Of a DNA stretch of 64,000 nucleotides, positions 15,500 to 23,560 are shown in pieces (within the stretch, counting starts at the first letter, position 1; each line of letters opens with the position of its first letter). Both the position numbers and the translations under genes were made by a program. The notes under the pieces are model-generated. The model did not search any database and was not told the origin of the DNA. It worked only from the letters and a program-made list of their open reading frames with translations. The DNA comes from Saccharibacillus sp. CPCC 101409. GTDB taxonomy: Bacteria > Bacillota > Bacilli > Paenibacillales > Paenibacillaceae. Location of the stretch: NCBI RefSeq assembly GCF_030518235.1, contig NZ_JAULSA010000001.1, positions 1 through 64,000 of the forward strand. Reading direction: 5' to 3'.

Positions 15500-16369
15500 A
15501 TGACTCTCGCACCACGCATTTACGCCACGATCCAGCATTTGTTTATGAAAGGCATTATCGACACGGTCGAGCTCCGGGAGAAGCCGGAACGCGAAGGCGA
15601 CAAGCGCGATTACCTGCTGACCGAAAGCGGAAAGCCGAAGTACATGCTGCGCATGGATACGCCGGAAAATATCGCCATGGCCGAACAGCTGCATAAAGCT
15701 TATCCGGACAACCCGCTGCTGCCGAACGTCCTGTACGCCGATCCGGTCAAAGGCTATCTGGTCCAGCCGTACGCCGCCGGAACGACGGGAAGCGATCCGG
15801 CCGTCCGGGGCGCGAAGAAGGTCTGGCTTCCGGCGCTCGTCGCCGGGCTGCTGAATCGTTACGAAGCGGACGACGCCGGAGGCAAATGGGGCCGTTTGAC
15901 CGAGCCGTGCTCGTCCTGGAGCGAATTCAACGAACGCGAGCTGTCGCGGGCGCGGGAGAACTTGAGCGGATTGCAGCCGGCCGAGGACTGCGAGCGCGTC
16001 GCGCTGCTGCTGGAGCCGCTGGCGGAAGCCGGAAGCAAATTCCTGCTGCACGGCAACGCGGACGTTCACCATTTTGTGTTTCTGAAAAACGAGCTGGCGG
16101 GCGTGCTTGAACCGCGGCCGACCGCCGGCCCGGTATTATACGATTTCGTGCAGGCGTTCTGCTCGACCCCGGACGATCTGTCGCTGGAAACGCTGTTCGA
16201 CGCTTACAGCCTGCTGGATGCGAAAAGCGCGGATCAGGAGCGGCTGGTGCAGGAAACGCTGCTGCGTTTATACGGCCGGATCGGCGTGTGCGCGGCGGAA
16301 GGTTCGTCCGAGCTCGGCGAGTACCTGGCGGCGTGGCAGTTCTGGCGGATGCTGCTGCCGGAAGCGTAA
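15500..16369 (+). CDS. APH-like phosphotransferase-fold protein
   Basis: A 289-residue protein with a kinase-like layout: an N-lobe containing YLLTESGKPKYMLRMD (possible ATP-lobe Lys) and a C-lobe with FLLHGNADVHHFVFLKNEL, corresponding to the HGDLHxxN catalytic loop of aminoglycoside phosphotransferase/choline kinase folds, followed by GVLEPRP in place of GVIDW. The catalytic Asp is displaced (HGNAD), so activity is uncertain. ATG 15500 follows GGAGGAAAAAG. Substrate unknown. It is a single-gene unit with a terminator at 16420-16446. Confidence 0.6.
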   Translation: MTLAPRIYATIQHLFMKGIIDTVELREKPEREGDKRDYLLTESGKPKYMLRMDTPENIAMAEQLHKAYPDNPLLPNVLYADPVKGYLVQPYAAGTTGSDPAVRGAKKVWLPALVAGLLNRYEADDAGGKWGRLTEPCSSWSEFNERELSRARENLSGLQPAEDCERVALLLEPLAEAGSKFLLHGNADVHHFVFLKNELAGVLEPRPTAGPVLYDFVQAFCSTPDDLSLETLFDAYSLLDAKSADQERLVQETLLRLYGRIGVCAAEGSSELGEYLAAWQFWRMLLPEA

Positions 16370-16419
16370 GCTCGTTATCAAGCCCCAAATATCCAACCTT
16401 AAACCTCAAACGTTCGAAG

Positions 16420-16446
16420 CGCGGCCGCGATGCGGTCGCGTTTTTT
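16420..16446 (+). terminator. Intrinsic terminator
   Basis: CGCGGCCGC GAT GCGGTCGCG (one G.U pair) followed by six T. Confidence 0.9.
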
Positions 16447-16449
16447 GTG

Positions 16450-16503
16450 TTGACAAGGCGGCCGTCCGCCTTTATTATCTAGTTTAACGAATATCTAATT
16501 AGA
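16450..16503 (+). promoter_or_regulatory. Sigma-A promoter and TCTAATTAGA operator
   Basis: Consensus TTGACA (16450-16455), 17-base spacer, TATTAT (16473-16478). The palindrome TCTAATTAGA (16494-16503) lies just past the expected start site. The same ten bases occur in the promoter of the ArsR-DUF2087 gene (19593-19602). A looser dyad (TTTAAC...GTTAAA) surrounds this copy. Confidence 0.75.
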
Positions 16504-16564
16504 CAATTGTTAAATTAAAGCGAAGAAGCGAGGCCGGTTTCTTTGCCGCGAAGGAGAATAAGAC

Positions 16565-16882
16565 ATGACGGAACAACCATTAACGGAAACCGAACGCAAA
16601 CTGCGGGATTCGGTGCTGCGGAACTTTTTCGGATCGGACGGACGGTTGAAAAGCATACCGGCGCAGCTCAAGAAAAAGCTGATCGTGCTCGAATATCTGG
16701 TGTTGAAACTGGAGCCGGAGCGGGCGTACGAAGAATCGGAGATCAATGCGTTTATCCGGTTGTATCACGAGGATTATGCGACGATTCGCCGCGAGTTTAT
16801 CGTGCAGGGTTTGATGGCGCGCGAGCTTGAGATTTACAGGCGCGGTCCGCTGGCGGCCGCGCGGCGCTGGGAAGAACTGTAG
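16565..16882 (+). CDS. DUF2087-domain protein
   Basis: A 105-residue protein consisting of one DUF2087 domain. The signature DGRLKSIPAQLKKKLIVLE (about residues 26-44) is followed by a helical segment ending HEDYATIRREFIVQGLM. In larger proteins DUF2087 is fused to an ArsR helix-turn-helix, as in the gene at 19638; here there is no DNA-binding domain. It is first in an operon with an MFS exporter and a histidine phosphatase. It could act as a dominant partner or ligand sensor for the ArsR-DUF2087 protein; this is inference. ATG 16565 follows GAAGGAG. Confidence 0.8.
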   Translation: MTEQPLTETERKLRDSVLRNFFGSDGRLKSIPAQLKKKLIVLEYLVLKLEPERAYEESEINAFIRLYHEDYATIRREFIVQGLMARELEIYRRGPLAAARRWEEL

Positions 16883-16904
16883 GGAAAAGAAGGGGAGGAA
16901 AAAG

Positions 16905-18311
16905 ATGAAAGAACTGCTTGAGCTGCTGCGGCGCGAGCCGGCCTACCGCAAACTGGCGGCGGCGAATTTCGTCAGCGGACTGGGCGACTGGTTCAGCAGC
17001 GTGGCGATCCTCGGCCTGCTGCTGCAAATTACCGGTTCCGGCATGGCGGTCGGCATTACGCTTGCCGCGCGGACGCTGCCGTATCTGGTCATGGGACCGA
17101 TCGGGGGCGTCCTGGCCGACAAAGGCGGCAAGAAAACGCTCCTGATCGTGTCCGATTTCTCGCGGATCGCGCTGGCGCTGTCCCTGCTGCTGGTGGATTC
17201 GCCGGACCGGGTCTGGATCGCTTACGCGGCCACGGTCGGGCTGGTAATCTTCTCGGCGCTGGCGCTGCCGGCGCGGCAGTCGCTGATTCCGCGCATCGTG
17301 CGGAGGGAGAATCTGCCCGCGGCCAACGCGCTGGACCAGACGCTCGGCGGAATGAATATGACGCTGGGCGCCGTGCTCGGCGGCGCGGCCAGCGCGGCGT
17401 TCGGGCCGCAGCTGTCGTTTCTGTTCAACGCGGCGACGTTTCTGGCGTCGGGGCTGCTAGTCTGCACGCTGCCTTACGGGCGCGGGCGGAAGCCGGACGG
17501 TTCAGGCGTTAAAGGCGCCGGGCGGAAAAGCCGACCGGCGGCGGATGGTCCGGGGGTGGCGAGCGCGGAAAGCGCCGCGGCCGACGCCGGACAGGCGCGG
17601 CTTGCCGCCGGAGCGAACGCGGCTCAAGATCCTTTGGCTTCGGCAGCCGCGAACGCAGAGAACGAGGCGGACGCGTCCGCGTTCTGGAGAACGTTCCGCC
17701 GTTCGATGCTGATGAAGGTGGTCGCCGTGCAGTCGATAGCCTGGCCGATCGGCGGCGGAGCGATCAACGTATTGATCAGCGTATACGGTTATCAGGTGTT
17801 CGGCGGCGGAGACCGGGGCGTCGGCCTGCTGTACGGCTCGCTCGGAGTCGGGTTTGTGTTGGGCGGCCTGCTGGCGCCTTCGTTCAAACGATGGCCGGTC
17901 CAGGCGCTGATTCTGGGCGCGGCGGCGGAAGGGCTGGCGCATGTGGGCGTCAGCGCCGCGCCGAGTCTGCTGCCGGCCGCGGCCTGCATCATGCTGGCGA
18001 CGCTGGGCGGGGGCGTCGGCAATACGGCGCTGACGACGCTGATTATGCGCGCCGTGCCGGAGAATGTGCACGGCCGGGCTTTCGCGCTGAACGAGACGCT
18101 GGCGAACGTCACGATGGGCGTCTCCATGCTGGTCGCCGGCCTGCTGCTCGATGTGCTGCCGGCGCGGACGATCGGGCTGATCGCCGGCCTGATGATCGTC
18201 GCTTCCTGTATTCCGGCGCTGGCATTGCTGCGGCAGCGGCGGACGCTGAACTCGGAAGCCGCGGGACAGGGCGGCGGTCGGCTCGCGCAAGCGGGAGGCG
18301 AAGCGTCGTGA
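16905..18311 (+). CDS. MFS transporter (EntS/MFS_3-like exporter)
   Basis: A 468-residue major facilitator with about 12 hydrophobic segments. After a short cytoplasmic start comes FVSGLGDWFSSVAILGLLL (TM1), then the motif-A-like loop GGVLADKGGKK, and PARQSLIPRIV, typical of the drug/siderophore exporter branch. A long Ala/Gly-rich cytoplasmic loop (about residues 200-260) separates the two six-helix halves. Substrate unknown; export of a toxic compound fits the inducible-looking operon. ATG 16905 follows GGGGAGG, 22 bases after the DUF2087 gene. Confidence 0.85.
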   Translation: MKELLELLRREPAYRKLAAANFVSGLGDWFSSVAILGLLLQITGSGMAVGITLAARTLPYLVMGPIGGVLADKGGKKTLLIVSDFSRIALALSLLLVDSPDRVWIAYAATVGLVIFSALALPARQSLIPRIVRRENLPAANALDQTLGGMNMTLGAVLGGAASAAFGPQLSFLFNAATFLASGLLVCTLPYGRGRKPDGSGVKGAGRKSRPAADGPGVASAESAAADAGQARLAAGANAAQDPLASAAANAENEADASAFWRTFRRSMLMKVVAVQSIAWPIGGGAINVLISVYGYQVFGGGDRGVGLLYGSLGVGFVLGGLLAPSFKRWPVQALILGAAAEGLAHVGVSAAPSLLPAAACIMLATLGGGVGNTALTTLIMRAVPENVHGRAFALNETLANVTMGVSMLVAGLLLDVLPARTIGLIAGLMIVASCIPALALLRQRRTLNSEAAGQGGGRLAQAGGEAS

Positions 18312-18925
18312 GCGCGATGACGACATTCCGCTTGATCCGGCACGGGCTGAAAGTCCGGGAGATCGGAGACGTTCCGCTGACCGAAGCGGGTCTTGCGCAG
18401 GCGCGCCTTGCCGCCGGGGCGCTGCGGGAACGGAAGATCGCCGCGATCGTAAGCAGTCCGCTGCTGCGCGCCCGGGAAACCGCCGTCCCTCTGGCGCGGG
18501 AAACAGGACGTTCTGCCGTTGTGGACGATCGTCTGCGTGAGCGCGCGAATTGGGGCGACGTCCCCGGACAGACGTTTGCAGAATTCGTCGCCGTCTGGGA
18601 ACGCTGCACGCGCGAGCCCGACTATATCCCGCCTTCGGGCGATTCGGCGCGGCAGGCGGCGCGGCGCATGACCTCCGCGCTGACCGACTGGGCCAGCCGT
18701 TATCCGCCCGGCGTCGAGATCGTCTTCGTTACGCACGGCGGACTGATTACCGACTTTCTCTCCTGCGCATTCAGCGAACAAGAACTGGAGAACGTTTGTC
18801 CCGGCTTTGCCGCCAGGCAGAGCGAGCTGATTCCGGAATGCTCGATAACGGATATAGGGTATGACGGAGGATGCTTTCGGTTGGGGAAGTTCGCGGATAC
18901 CGGGCATTTACGGCAGGACGGATAA
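18308..18925 (+). CDS. Histidine phosphatase family protein
   Basis: A 205-residue phosphoglycerate mutase-like phosphatase. The catalytic motif is RLIRHGLK (His near residue 12), followed by LTEAGLAQARLAAGAL and SSPLLRARETA. The second His lies in VFVTHGGLI. GTG 18308 overlaps the MFS stop (GTGA) and follows GGGAGG, implying translational coupling; ATG 18317 is an alternative. Family members dephosphorylate small metabolites or phosphosugars; the substrate here is not predictable. Its place at the end of the DUF2087-MFS operon suggests a role with the exported compound. Confidence 0.85.
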   Translation: MSAMTTFRLIRHGLKVREIGDVPLTEAGLAQARLAAGALRERKIAAIVSSPLLRARETAVPLARETGRSAVVDDRLRERANWGDVPGQTFAEFVAVWERCTREPDYIPPSGDSARQAARRMTSALTDWASRYPPGVEIVFVTHGGLITDFLSCAFSEQELENVCPGFAARQSELIPECSITDIGYDGGCFRLGKFADTGHLRQDG

Positions 18926-19017
18926 GACATCTTTTGAGTAAGAAAAAGAAATTTTGCGAAGTGTGCGTACAATACGACTCCCGGGGTTATTTAGTTAGTA
19001 AAAAGGAGGGATGTACG

Positions 19018-19455
19018 TTGAAAAAGACTATTGCACTGCTGTCCGTTCTGGTTCTGTTGTTTGTCAGCACGCCGGTCGGCCACGCGGCTTCGCCCGCCAC
19101 TACTCCTGTTAAAGTTATCTTGAACGGTCAACAGATGAACTTTAAGCCTGGCGCGATGGTAATCGACGGAACGACGATGGTGCCTTTTCGTCAGCTGTTC
19201 GAAGCTTACGGAGCACAGGTAAGCTGGGATCAGAAAACGCAGGAGATCAAAGCGATCAAAGGCGATTTTAGCGTAACCATGACGCTGAACAATTACGAAG
19301 CCTTTGTAAACGGCGAGCGTATTCGCTTGACCCAGGCGCCTATGATGTACAAGAATTCGACGATGATCAATCTGCGGGCCGCCAGCGAAGCGCTTGGCGC
19401 GTGGGTGGTTTTCGATAAAGCGAAGATGACCGTCAATATTCGTATGAATCAATAA
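19018..19455 (+). CDS. Secreted copper-amine-oxidase-N domain protein
   Basis: A 145-residue exported protein. A Sec signal peptide (KKTIALLSVLVLLFVSTPVG, cleavage after HAA) precedes one copper amine oxidase N-terminal-like domain. The domain's hallmark is TMVPFRQLFEAYGAQVSWD and a second half-repeat INLRAASEALGAWVVFD. Such domains are common in Paenibacillaceae wall proteins and are thought to mediate envelope binding; they bind no copper. TTG 19018 is chosen because AAAAGGAGGG lies seven bases upstream and the signal peptide begins right there. Confidence 0.8.
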   Translation: MKKTIALLSVLVLLFVSTPVGHAASPATTPVKVILNGQQMNFKPGAMVIDGTTMVPFRQLFEAYGAQVSWDQKTQEIKAIKGDFSVTMTLNNYEAFVNGERIRLTQAPMMYKNSTMINLRAASEALGAWVVFDKAKMTVNIRMNQ

Positions 19456-19526
19456 ATTCATGCTGCGTAAGAGAGTGCGGGAATGAAGGTTTTCCTGTAC
19501 ATAGATTGCATTTGAAATTCTTGCAG

Positions 19527-19560
19527 GCCGCCATTTCTCAACAGAGGGCGGCTTCTTCTT
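19527..19560 (+). terminator. Terminator after the CuAO-N gene
   Basis: GCCGCC...GGCGGC with a 14-base loop, followed by TTCTTCTT. Confidence 0.65.
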
Positions 19561-19568
19561 GTGCCCGC

Positions 19569-19602
19569 TTGCCACTTTCGCCGGATTCGTGCTCTAATTA
19601 GA
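19569..19602 (+). promoter_or_regulatory. Promoter with overlapping TCTAATTAGA operator
   Basis: TTGCCA (19569-19574), 18 bases, TCTAAT (19593-19598). The -10 is the left half of the palindrome TCTAATTAGA (19593-19602), the same ten bases found at 16494-16503. A repressor bound here would block its own gene. Confidence 0.6.
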
Positions 19603-19637
19603 TAAGAATCGAATCGACCGGAAAGGAGCGGATTAAT

Positions 19638-20249
19638 ATGCAGTTGGAGAAACTGGTCGCTTACCATAAAGCGCTGGCCGATCCGACGCGGATACGAATG
19701 CTGATCCTGCTCAGCGAAGGCGAGCTGAACGGACAAACGCTGGCGCAGCGGCTCAGCGTGACGCCGGCGACAATTACGCATCACGCCGCCAAGCTGCGCG
19801 CGGCGAGCCTGATCCGGGAGCGGCGCGACAAGAATACGATCTATTTCTCGCTCGACGAGTACTTTATCCGCACCGGCGGAGCGGCGACGGCGGATACGAT
19901 CTACCGGCGCGGCGCGGATTCGCCTGGAGAAGCGGACCCGGAAGTGCTGGAGCGGCGGGAGAAAACGCGAGCTTCCGTACTGAAAAGCTTTTTTGCAGCC
20001 GACGGCCGTCTCAAAAGCATCCCGGCGCAGCTCAAGAAAAAGTTGATCGTGCTGGAGCATATGGTCGCGCGGCTGGAGCCCGGACGCAGGTACGGGGAGA
20101 AGGAAGTCAACGACTTCCTCAAAGAGTTCCATGACGATTACGCCACCCTGCGCCGCGAGTTCATCATGCACCAGTACATGTTCCGCGAGCACGACGTGTA
20201 CGAGCTGAATCCGCCGGAGCTGTGGGAACGGTGGGAGACTCTGAAATAA
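19638..20249 (+). CDS. ArsR-family regulator with DUF2087 domain
   Basis: A 203-residue fusion. Residues 1-85 are an ArsR winged helix (KALADPTRIRMLILLSEGEL, then TPATITHHAAKLRAASLI); no metal-binding Cys are present. Residues 120-203 are DUF2087 with DGRLKSIPAQLKKKLIVLE, nearly identical to the stand-alone DUF2087 protein at 16565. A ligand-responsive repressor is the likely role. It probably controls itself and the 16565 operon through TCTAATTAGA. ATG 19638 follows AAAGGAG. The regulator is separated from its putative target operon by the CuAO-N gene. Confidence 0.85.
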   Translation: MQLEKLVAYHKALADPTRIRMLILLSEGELNGQTLAQRLSVTPATITHHAAKLRAASLIRERRDKNTIYFSLDEYFIRTGGAATADTIYRRGADSPGEADPEVLERREKTRASVLKSFFAADGRLKSIPAQLKKKLIVLEHMVARLEPGRRYGEKEVNDFLKEFHDDYATLRREFIMHQYMFREHDVYELNPPELWERWETLK

Positions 20250-20252
20250 CAA

Positions 20253-20286
20253 GACAGGCTGACGGATCTTTGCCGGCAGCCTGTTT
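20253..20286 (+). terminator. Terminator after the ArsR-DUF2087 gene
   Basis: GACAGGCTG...CAGCCTGTTTC, a 9-bp stem with an inner CGG/CCG pairing, right after the stop codon. Confidence 0.7.
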
Positions 20287-20303
20287 CTAAACAAGCTTAT
20301 GAA

Positions 20304-20579
20304 TTATTTGAATTGGATAATAAGTTCTTTGTCCATGCCTGCCGCAATTTCATCCAGCAGTTGGACAGATACGTTCATACTTCCATTCTCGATTCGTGCA
20401 ATAGTAGACTGCGGCTTACCAATCTTCTCGGCTAACTCTCTTTGCGAAAGACCATTTTCCTCTCGAAGCTTCATCAAAGCAACTGCCGCTTTTAAGCGAT
20501 GATCTTCCTTTCTAAATTCCTGTTCAAACACCGGATTATTTTTTCTCTTTTTTTCGATCAATTTGTTGATTGCGCTCAT
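20304..20579 (-). CDS. higA: HigA-like XRE antitoxin
   Basis: A 91-residue protein with a helix-turn-helix of the XRE/Cro type in its second half (LREENGLSQRELAEKIGKPQ, then STIARIENGS). The N-terminal charged helix would contact the toxin. ATG 20579 follows AAGGAGG and overlaps the end of the toxin gene by 44 bases. Toxin-first order is typical of higBA. Composition is clearly more AT-rich than the neighbours, in line with horizontal acquisition. Confidence 0.8.
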   Translation of the reverse strand: MSAINKLIEKKRKNNPVFEQEFRKEDHRLKAAVALMKLREENGLSQRELAEKIGKPQSTIARIENGSMNVSVQLLDEIAAGMDKELIIQFK

Positions 20580-20934
20580 GCTGATCCTCCTTATAACGTT
20601 CACGAAGATTTTTGGCGTGCTCGATCTCTGTATGAGGTGTTTTTGGTGTCTTTTTTGTGAATCCATGAGTAATGACGTATTCGCTGCCGATTTTTTGAAA
20701 GTAAATAGCCCGCTGAATGTTGCTCCCTACTTTAGATCTTAATTCATAAAGATTGTCTTCCAGCTTTTTTACCCATTTCATTTTTATTGCAATACTTAGC
20801 CCTTGTTCTTCCGTATTTTTGATAACAGCCAATAACTTTGCCTGGTCTTTATCGGGTAGAGAATTAAGAAAGTCTTCAAATTCGCTCGAACCGTCTTCGT
20901 TGCAAATATATTCAAATTCTATTTGCTTTTCCAT
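20536..20934 (-). CDS. higB: HigB-like toxin (Gp49/DUF891 type)
   Basis: A 132-residue RelE-superfamily toxin of the phage Gp49-like group: FEDFLNSLPDKDQAKLLAVI, then WVKKLEDNLYELRSKVGSNI and YVITHGFTKKTPKTP, the last being the characteristic HGFxKKxxKTP motif. It would cleave mRNA on ribosomes. The tail of about 20 residues (KEDQHERNQQIDRKKEKK) is longer than usual and arises from the overlap with the antitoxin gene. The ATG has no ribosome site and lies seven bases from a -10 element, so a leaderless mRNA is likely. Confidence 0.8.
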   Translation of the reverse strand: MEKQIEFEYICNEDGSSEFEDFLNSLPDKDQAKLLAVIKNTEEQGLSIAIKMKWVKKLEDNLYELRSKVGSNIQRAIYFQKIGSEYVITHGFTKKTPKTPHTEIEHAKNLRERYKEDQHERNQQIDRKKEKK

Positions 20935-20940
20935 AACTCG

Positions 20941-20969
20941 ATGATAGCGTATGTGCTATCTAAACTCAA
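20941..20969 (-). promoter_or_regulatory. higBA promoter with embedded operator
   Basis: On the minus strand TTGAGT (20969-20964), 17 bases, TATCAT (20946-20941). A perfect inverted repeat GATAGC-N6-GCTATC (20943-20960) fills the space between the boxes, the expected place for HigA autorepression. Confidence 0.75.
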
Positions 20970-21007
20970 GGAGTTTACTCGTCCACTTTTACTTTTTCAA
21001 AATAAAA

Positions 21008-21032
21008 AGCTGTCGAGAAATCTCGGACAGCT
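21008..21032 (-). terminator. Terminator of the DoxX gene
   Basis: AGCTGTCCGAGA TT TCTCGACAGCT on the minus strand, followed by TTTTATTTT. The TTTCTCGACAG arm resembles the right ends of the intergenic repeats at 11184 and 29150. Confidence 0.85.
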
Positions 21033-21062
21033 CAGTTTTATTGTGAAACTTTTTGAAAATAT

Positions 21063-21479
21063 TCACCGCTGATTCTTCGGCGGCCGCGTGGCCCAGAGAA
21101 TCCACCAGATCAACAGCGGCTGCGCCAGCAGGCGGAGCCATAGGAAGATCGGCGGCGTATCGGCCGGGCCCGGACCGGGGATATGGAAGATCGCTGCATA
21201 AATATTGGCCGGGAAAATGGCGATCAGGTAGATCGTAATTATAAGGCCCGTCAATTTGCGGATTCTCGGCACGAACAGCAGAATCGCCAGAATCCATTCG
21301 ACCACGCCGGTGATCCAGATCACCCATTCGCGCAGCAGCAGCGGCAGGAAGTGAGGCAGCAAGGCGGCAAAACCGAGCGGTTCGAGGAAATGATAAATGC
21401 CGGCGGCAACAAACACCAGCGCAAACAAAACCCGCCCGATCGTACGCGGGACGGTGGTGGGGGGATTGCGGTCCTGCAT
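21063..21479 (-). CDS. DoxX-family membrane protein
   Basis: A 138-residue protein with four hydrophobic helices (starting at about residues 13, 50, 72 and 110). The first contains RVLFALVFVAAGIYHFLEP and the second has WVIWITGVVEWILAILLF, both typical of DoxX/DoxD-like proteins. Function in bacteria is poorly defined; some members are linked to thiosulfate oxidation or oxidative-stress complexes. The ATG follows AAGGAGTTG. Single-gene unit. Confidence 0.8.
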   Translation of the reverse strand: MQDRNPPTTVPRTIGRVLFALVFVAAGIYHFLEPLGFAALLPHFLPLLLREWVIWITGVVEWILAILLFVPRIRKLTGLIITIYLIAIFPANIYAAIFHIPGPGPADTPPIFLWLRLLAQPLLIWWILWATRPPKNQR

Positions 21480-21590
21480 GGATTCAACTCCTTTTGTAAT
21501 CGCTATCGTCCATTACCCTCCCGTGAAGTGGTTCACGCCGCATCTTTCACGGTCCGTTCTTCCGCCGTGCAGGGTTCGGAAGCATCACGC

Positions 21591-21636
21591 AAAAAAAAGA
21601 CGCACACGGCGAACCGCTTCGCCGAATGTGCGTCTT
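21591..21636 (-). terminator. Terminator of cellulase gene 1
   Basis: AAGACGCACA...TGTGCGTCTT with an inner GGCGAA/TTCGCC stem, followed on the minus strand by a run of T. It lies 36 bases after the stop. Confidence 0.9.
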
Positions 21637-21671
21637 TGCGTCATTTTACACAGGCAGCTCGTACATTCACT

Positions 21672-23366
21672 TTACGAAGCCGTCCCCGTAACGTTCGAAC
21701 CGTTCTTCACGATCGTGTAAGTCACTTTCTCGCCGCTCCAGAAGTAGAACGTCAGTTTGACGGTGCCGTCGTTCGTTTCGTTGAAAAAGGCCGGCTGGAG
21801 CTTGATCGAATTCGAAGTCGGGCTGAACGCCGTTTCGAATTCTTTGTAAGACGTCCAGTTCTGCGGACCGGCATTGCCTCCGTTGGCGTAAACGGCTTCC
21901 ATCGTCGCGAGCTGATCGCCGTTAAAAGCGGTCGGGATCGAGAACGAAGACGTACTGCCGGTCGTGTTCGACAGCTTCGGCGTCTGGTAGAGCACAACAT
22001 TGAACTTCCAGTCCGCTCCGCCGTTGAACTTTGCGGTAATCACGGCGCTTTTGCCGAGCGTGCCGGAAGAAGTCAGCTGCGTCAGGCGGGAAGCTTTGAA
22101 CGTCAAAGTGCTGCCGCTGAGCGTGTAGTCCGTGCCGGATTTGAGCGTCGTGCCGTTTACCGTGAGCGAGGAGAGGGTGCGGCCGTTCAGGTTGAGCGTC
22201 ACGCTTTTATCCGCAGCCGAGACTCCTTTTTTCACGTAAACCAGATCGCTCGAAGCCGTGGCGGAGCGCCCGCTCCAGCTTGCTTTCATGATGTTGAACA
22301 GATCGGTGTCGGCCCATTTATACTGCGTGCGGCTGAAGTGCTGACCGTTGTCCCACAGCATGGACGTGATCTGCTTTTGCTTCAGGTAGTAGCCGATATA
22401 TTCGAAAAATTTCAGCTTCTCGCCCTGTTCGATTACGCCGGTGTTCTTGTCGAAGCCGAGCAGGCCGTATTCGCCGACGATCACCGGAATGCCTTTGGCG
22501 ACAAACGTGTTGTAGACATTGTCGAACGTGGTCGTGATATCGCTCTGCACTTCCTGGTTAAACGTCGTATAGCCGGCGATATTTACGCTGAACGGCCAGA
22601 AGCCGTAGTAGTGCACGGTCGCGATAACATTTTTGTCGTTCCATTTGGAAATATTGTTGTACGTTGCCGTCATGCGCGTTTGCGTCGGCGAAGCTTCAAG
22701 CGTCGAGATCACGAGCGGACGCGCGGCATTGCCGCCGCCGGAAGACCGCACGATGCTGTGGAACGAATTGTTCAGCTCGTCCAGCAGCGCCTGCTGCTTG
22801 GCTTCGTCGGTCGTGCCGCCGTCGGTGAAGCGCGGCTCGTTGACGCTTTCGAACATCAGCTTGTTGGAGATGTTTTTGAAGGCGTTTGCAATTTGCGTCC
22901 AAACCGCGTTGTAACGGGCCAGCGTCTGGTCGTGGTTGTTTTCCATTTTGCTGATCCAGACCCACGAATCGTGATGCACATTGATCATGACGTACAGATT
23001 GGCGTCCAGCGCCCACTGCGTCACTTCCTTGACCCGGTTCAGGTAAGCGGCGTCGATCGTATAATTCGGCGCTCCGCCGATATGCGAATCCCAGGTCACC
23101 GGAATGCGGATACTTTTATACCCCTGCGCGGCGATGCCCTGAATCAATTCTTTGGTAACGCGCGGATTGCCCCACGCCGTTTCGTCCGAACCCACCGAGT
23201 CGAGCGAGTTGCCCAGATTCCATCCCGGCTGCATCGCTTCCACATACGATTGAGTCGCGCTGACCGGCGCCGCCGCCAAAACCGTTTTCGATCCCGGCAG
23301 CACAGACACCAGAAGCACCGCGACCATCATCAGCATACCGAACGATTTAACGAATCTTTTTCTCAT
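21672..23366 (-). CDS. Secreted GH5 endoglucanase with X2 and CBM46-like domains
   Basis: A 564-residue secreted cellulase. Signal peptide about residues 1-33 (ending VLAAA). Residues 35-355 form a GH5 barrel, probably subfamily 4: GWNLGNSLD, IPVTWDSH, VMINVHHDSW, acid/base Glu in FESVNEPR (about 177) and nucleophile Glu in VGEYGLLGF (about 299). Then an X2 Ig-like module (LVYVKKGVSAADKSVTLNLN, to about 455) and a CBM46-like C-terminal domain ending YFWSGEKVTYTI. This order is known from Bacillus endoglucanases acting on beta-1,4-glucan and xyloglucan. I start at ATG 23366 because AAAAGGGG lies nine bases upstream. A close paralogue lies at 25096-26814. A cre-like site upstream suggests catabolite repression. 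Confidence 0.9.
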   Translation of the reverse strand: MRKRFVKSFGMLMMVAVLLVSVLPGSKTVLAAAPVSATQSYVEAMQPGWNLGNSLDSVGSDETAWGNPRVTKELIQGIAAQGYKSIRIPVTWDSHIGGAPNYTIDAAYLNRVKEVTQWALDANLYVMINVHHDSWVWISKMENNHDQTLARYNAVWTQIANAFKNISNKLMFESVNEPRFTDGGTTDEAKQQALLDELNNSFHSIVRSSGGGNAARPLVISTLEASPTQTRMTATYNNISKWNDKNVIATVHYYGFWPFSVNIAGYTTFNQEVQSDITTTFDNVYNTFVAKGIPVIVGEYGLLGFDKNTGVIEQGEKLKFFEYIGYYLKQKQITSMLWDNGQHFSRTQYKWADTDLFNIMKASWSGRSATASSDLVYVKKGVSAADKSVTLNLNGRTLSSLTVNGTTLKSGTDYTLSGSTLTFKASRLTQLTSSGTLGKSAVITAKFNGGADWKFNVVLYQTPKLSNTTGSTSSFSIPTAFNGDQLATMEAVYANGGNAGPQNWTSYKEFETAFSPTSNSIKLQPAFFNETNDGTVKLTFYFWSGEKVTYTIVKNGSNVTGTAS

Positions 23367-23409
23367 ACCCAATCCCCTTTTCATTAGAATTCAAAAACAT
23401 AAAAACCAA

Positions 23410-23423
23410 TGTAAGCGTTTGCT
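23410..23423. promoter_or_regulatory. cre-like site upstream of cellulase 1
   Basis: TGTAAGCGTTTGCT matches the CcpA operator consensus except at the last base, 44 bases before the start codon. Repression by glucose is the usual consequence for cellulase genes. Confidence 0.65.
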
Positions 23424-23446
23424 GATACTAAAATAACATATCCCTT

Positions 23447-23468
23447 ATTTTGAGAACACCCTCAAAAT
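23447..23468. promoter_or_regulatory. Perfect inverted repeat upstream of cellulase 1
   Basis: ATTTTGAG AACACC CTCAAAAT: 8-bp arms with a 6-bp centre, in the promoter region of cellulase 1. It may be the operator of a specific sugar regulator; no regulator gene is adjacent. Confidence 0.5.
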
Positions 23469-23560
23469 CGGTTATTTTTTCACCCTAAAATTAGTGATTC
23501 GAAAACGGCGGCCGCTTTCGAAAAAGATTTGATAAAGCTTAAAAGATAAGCTGAAAAAGA

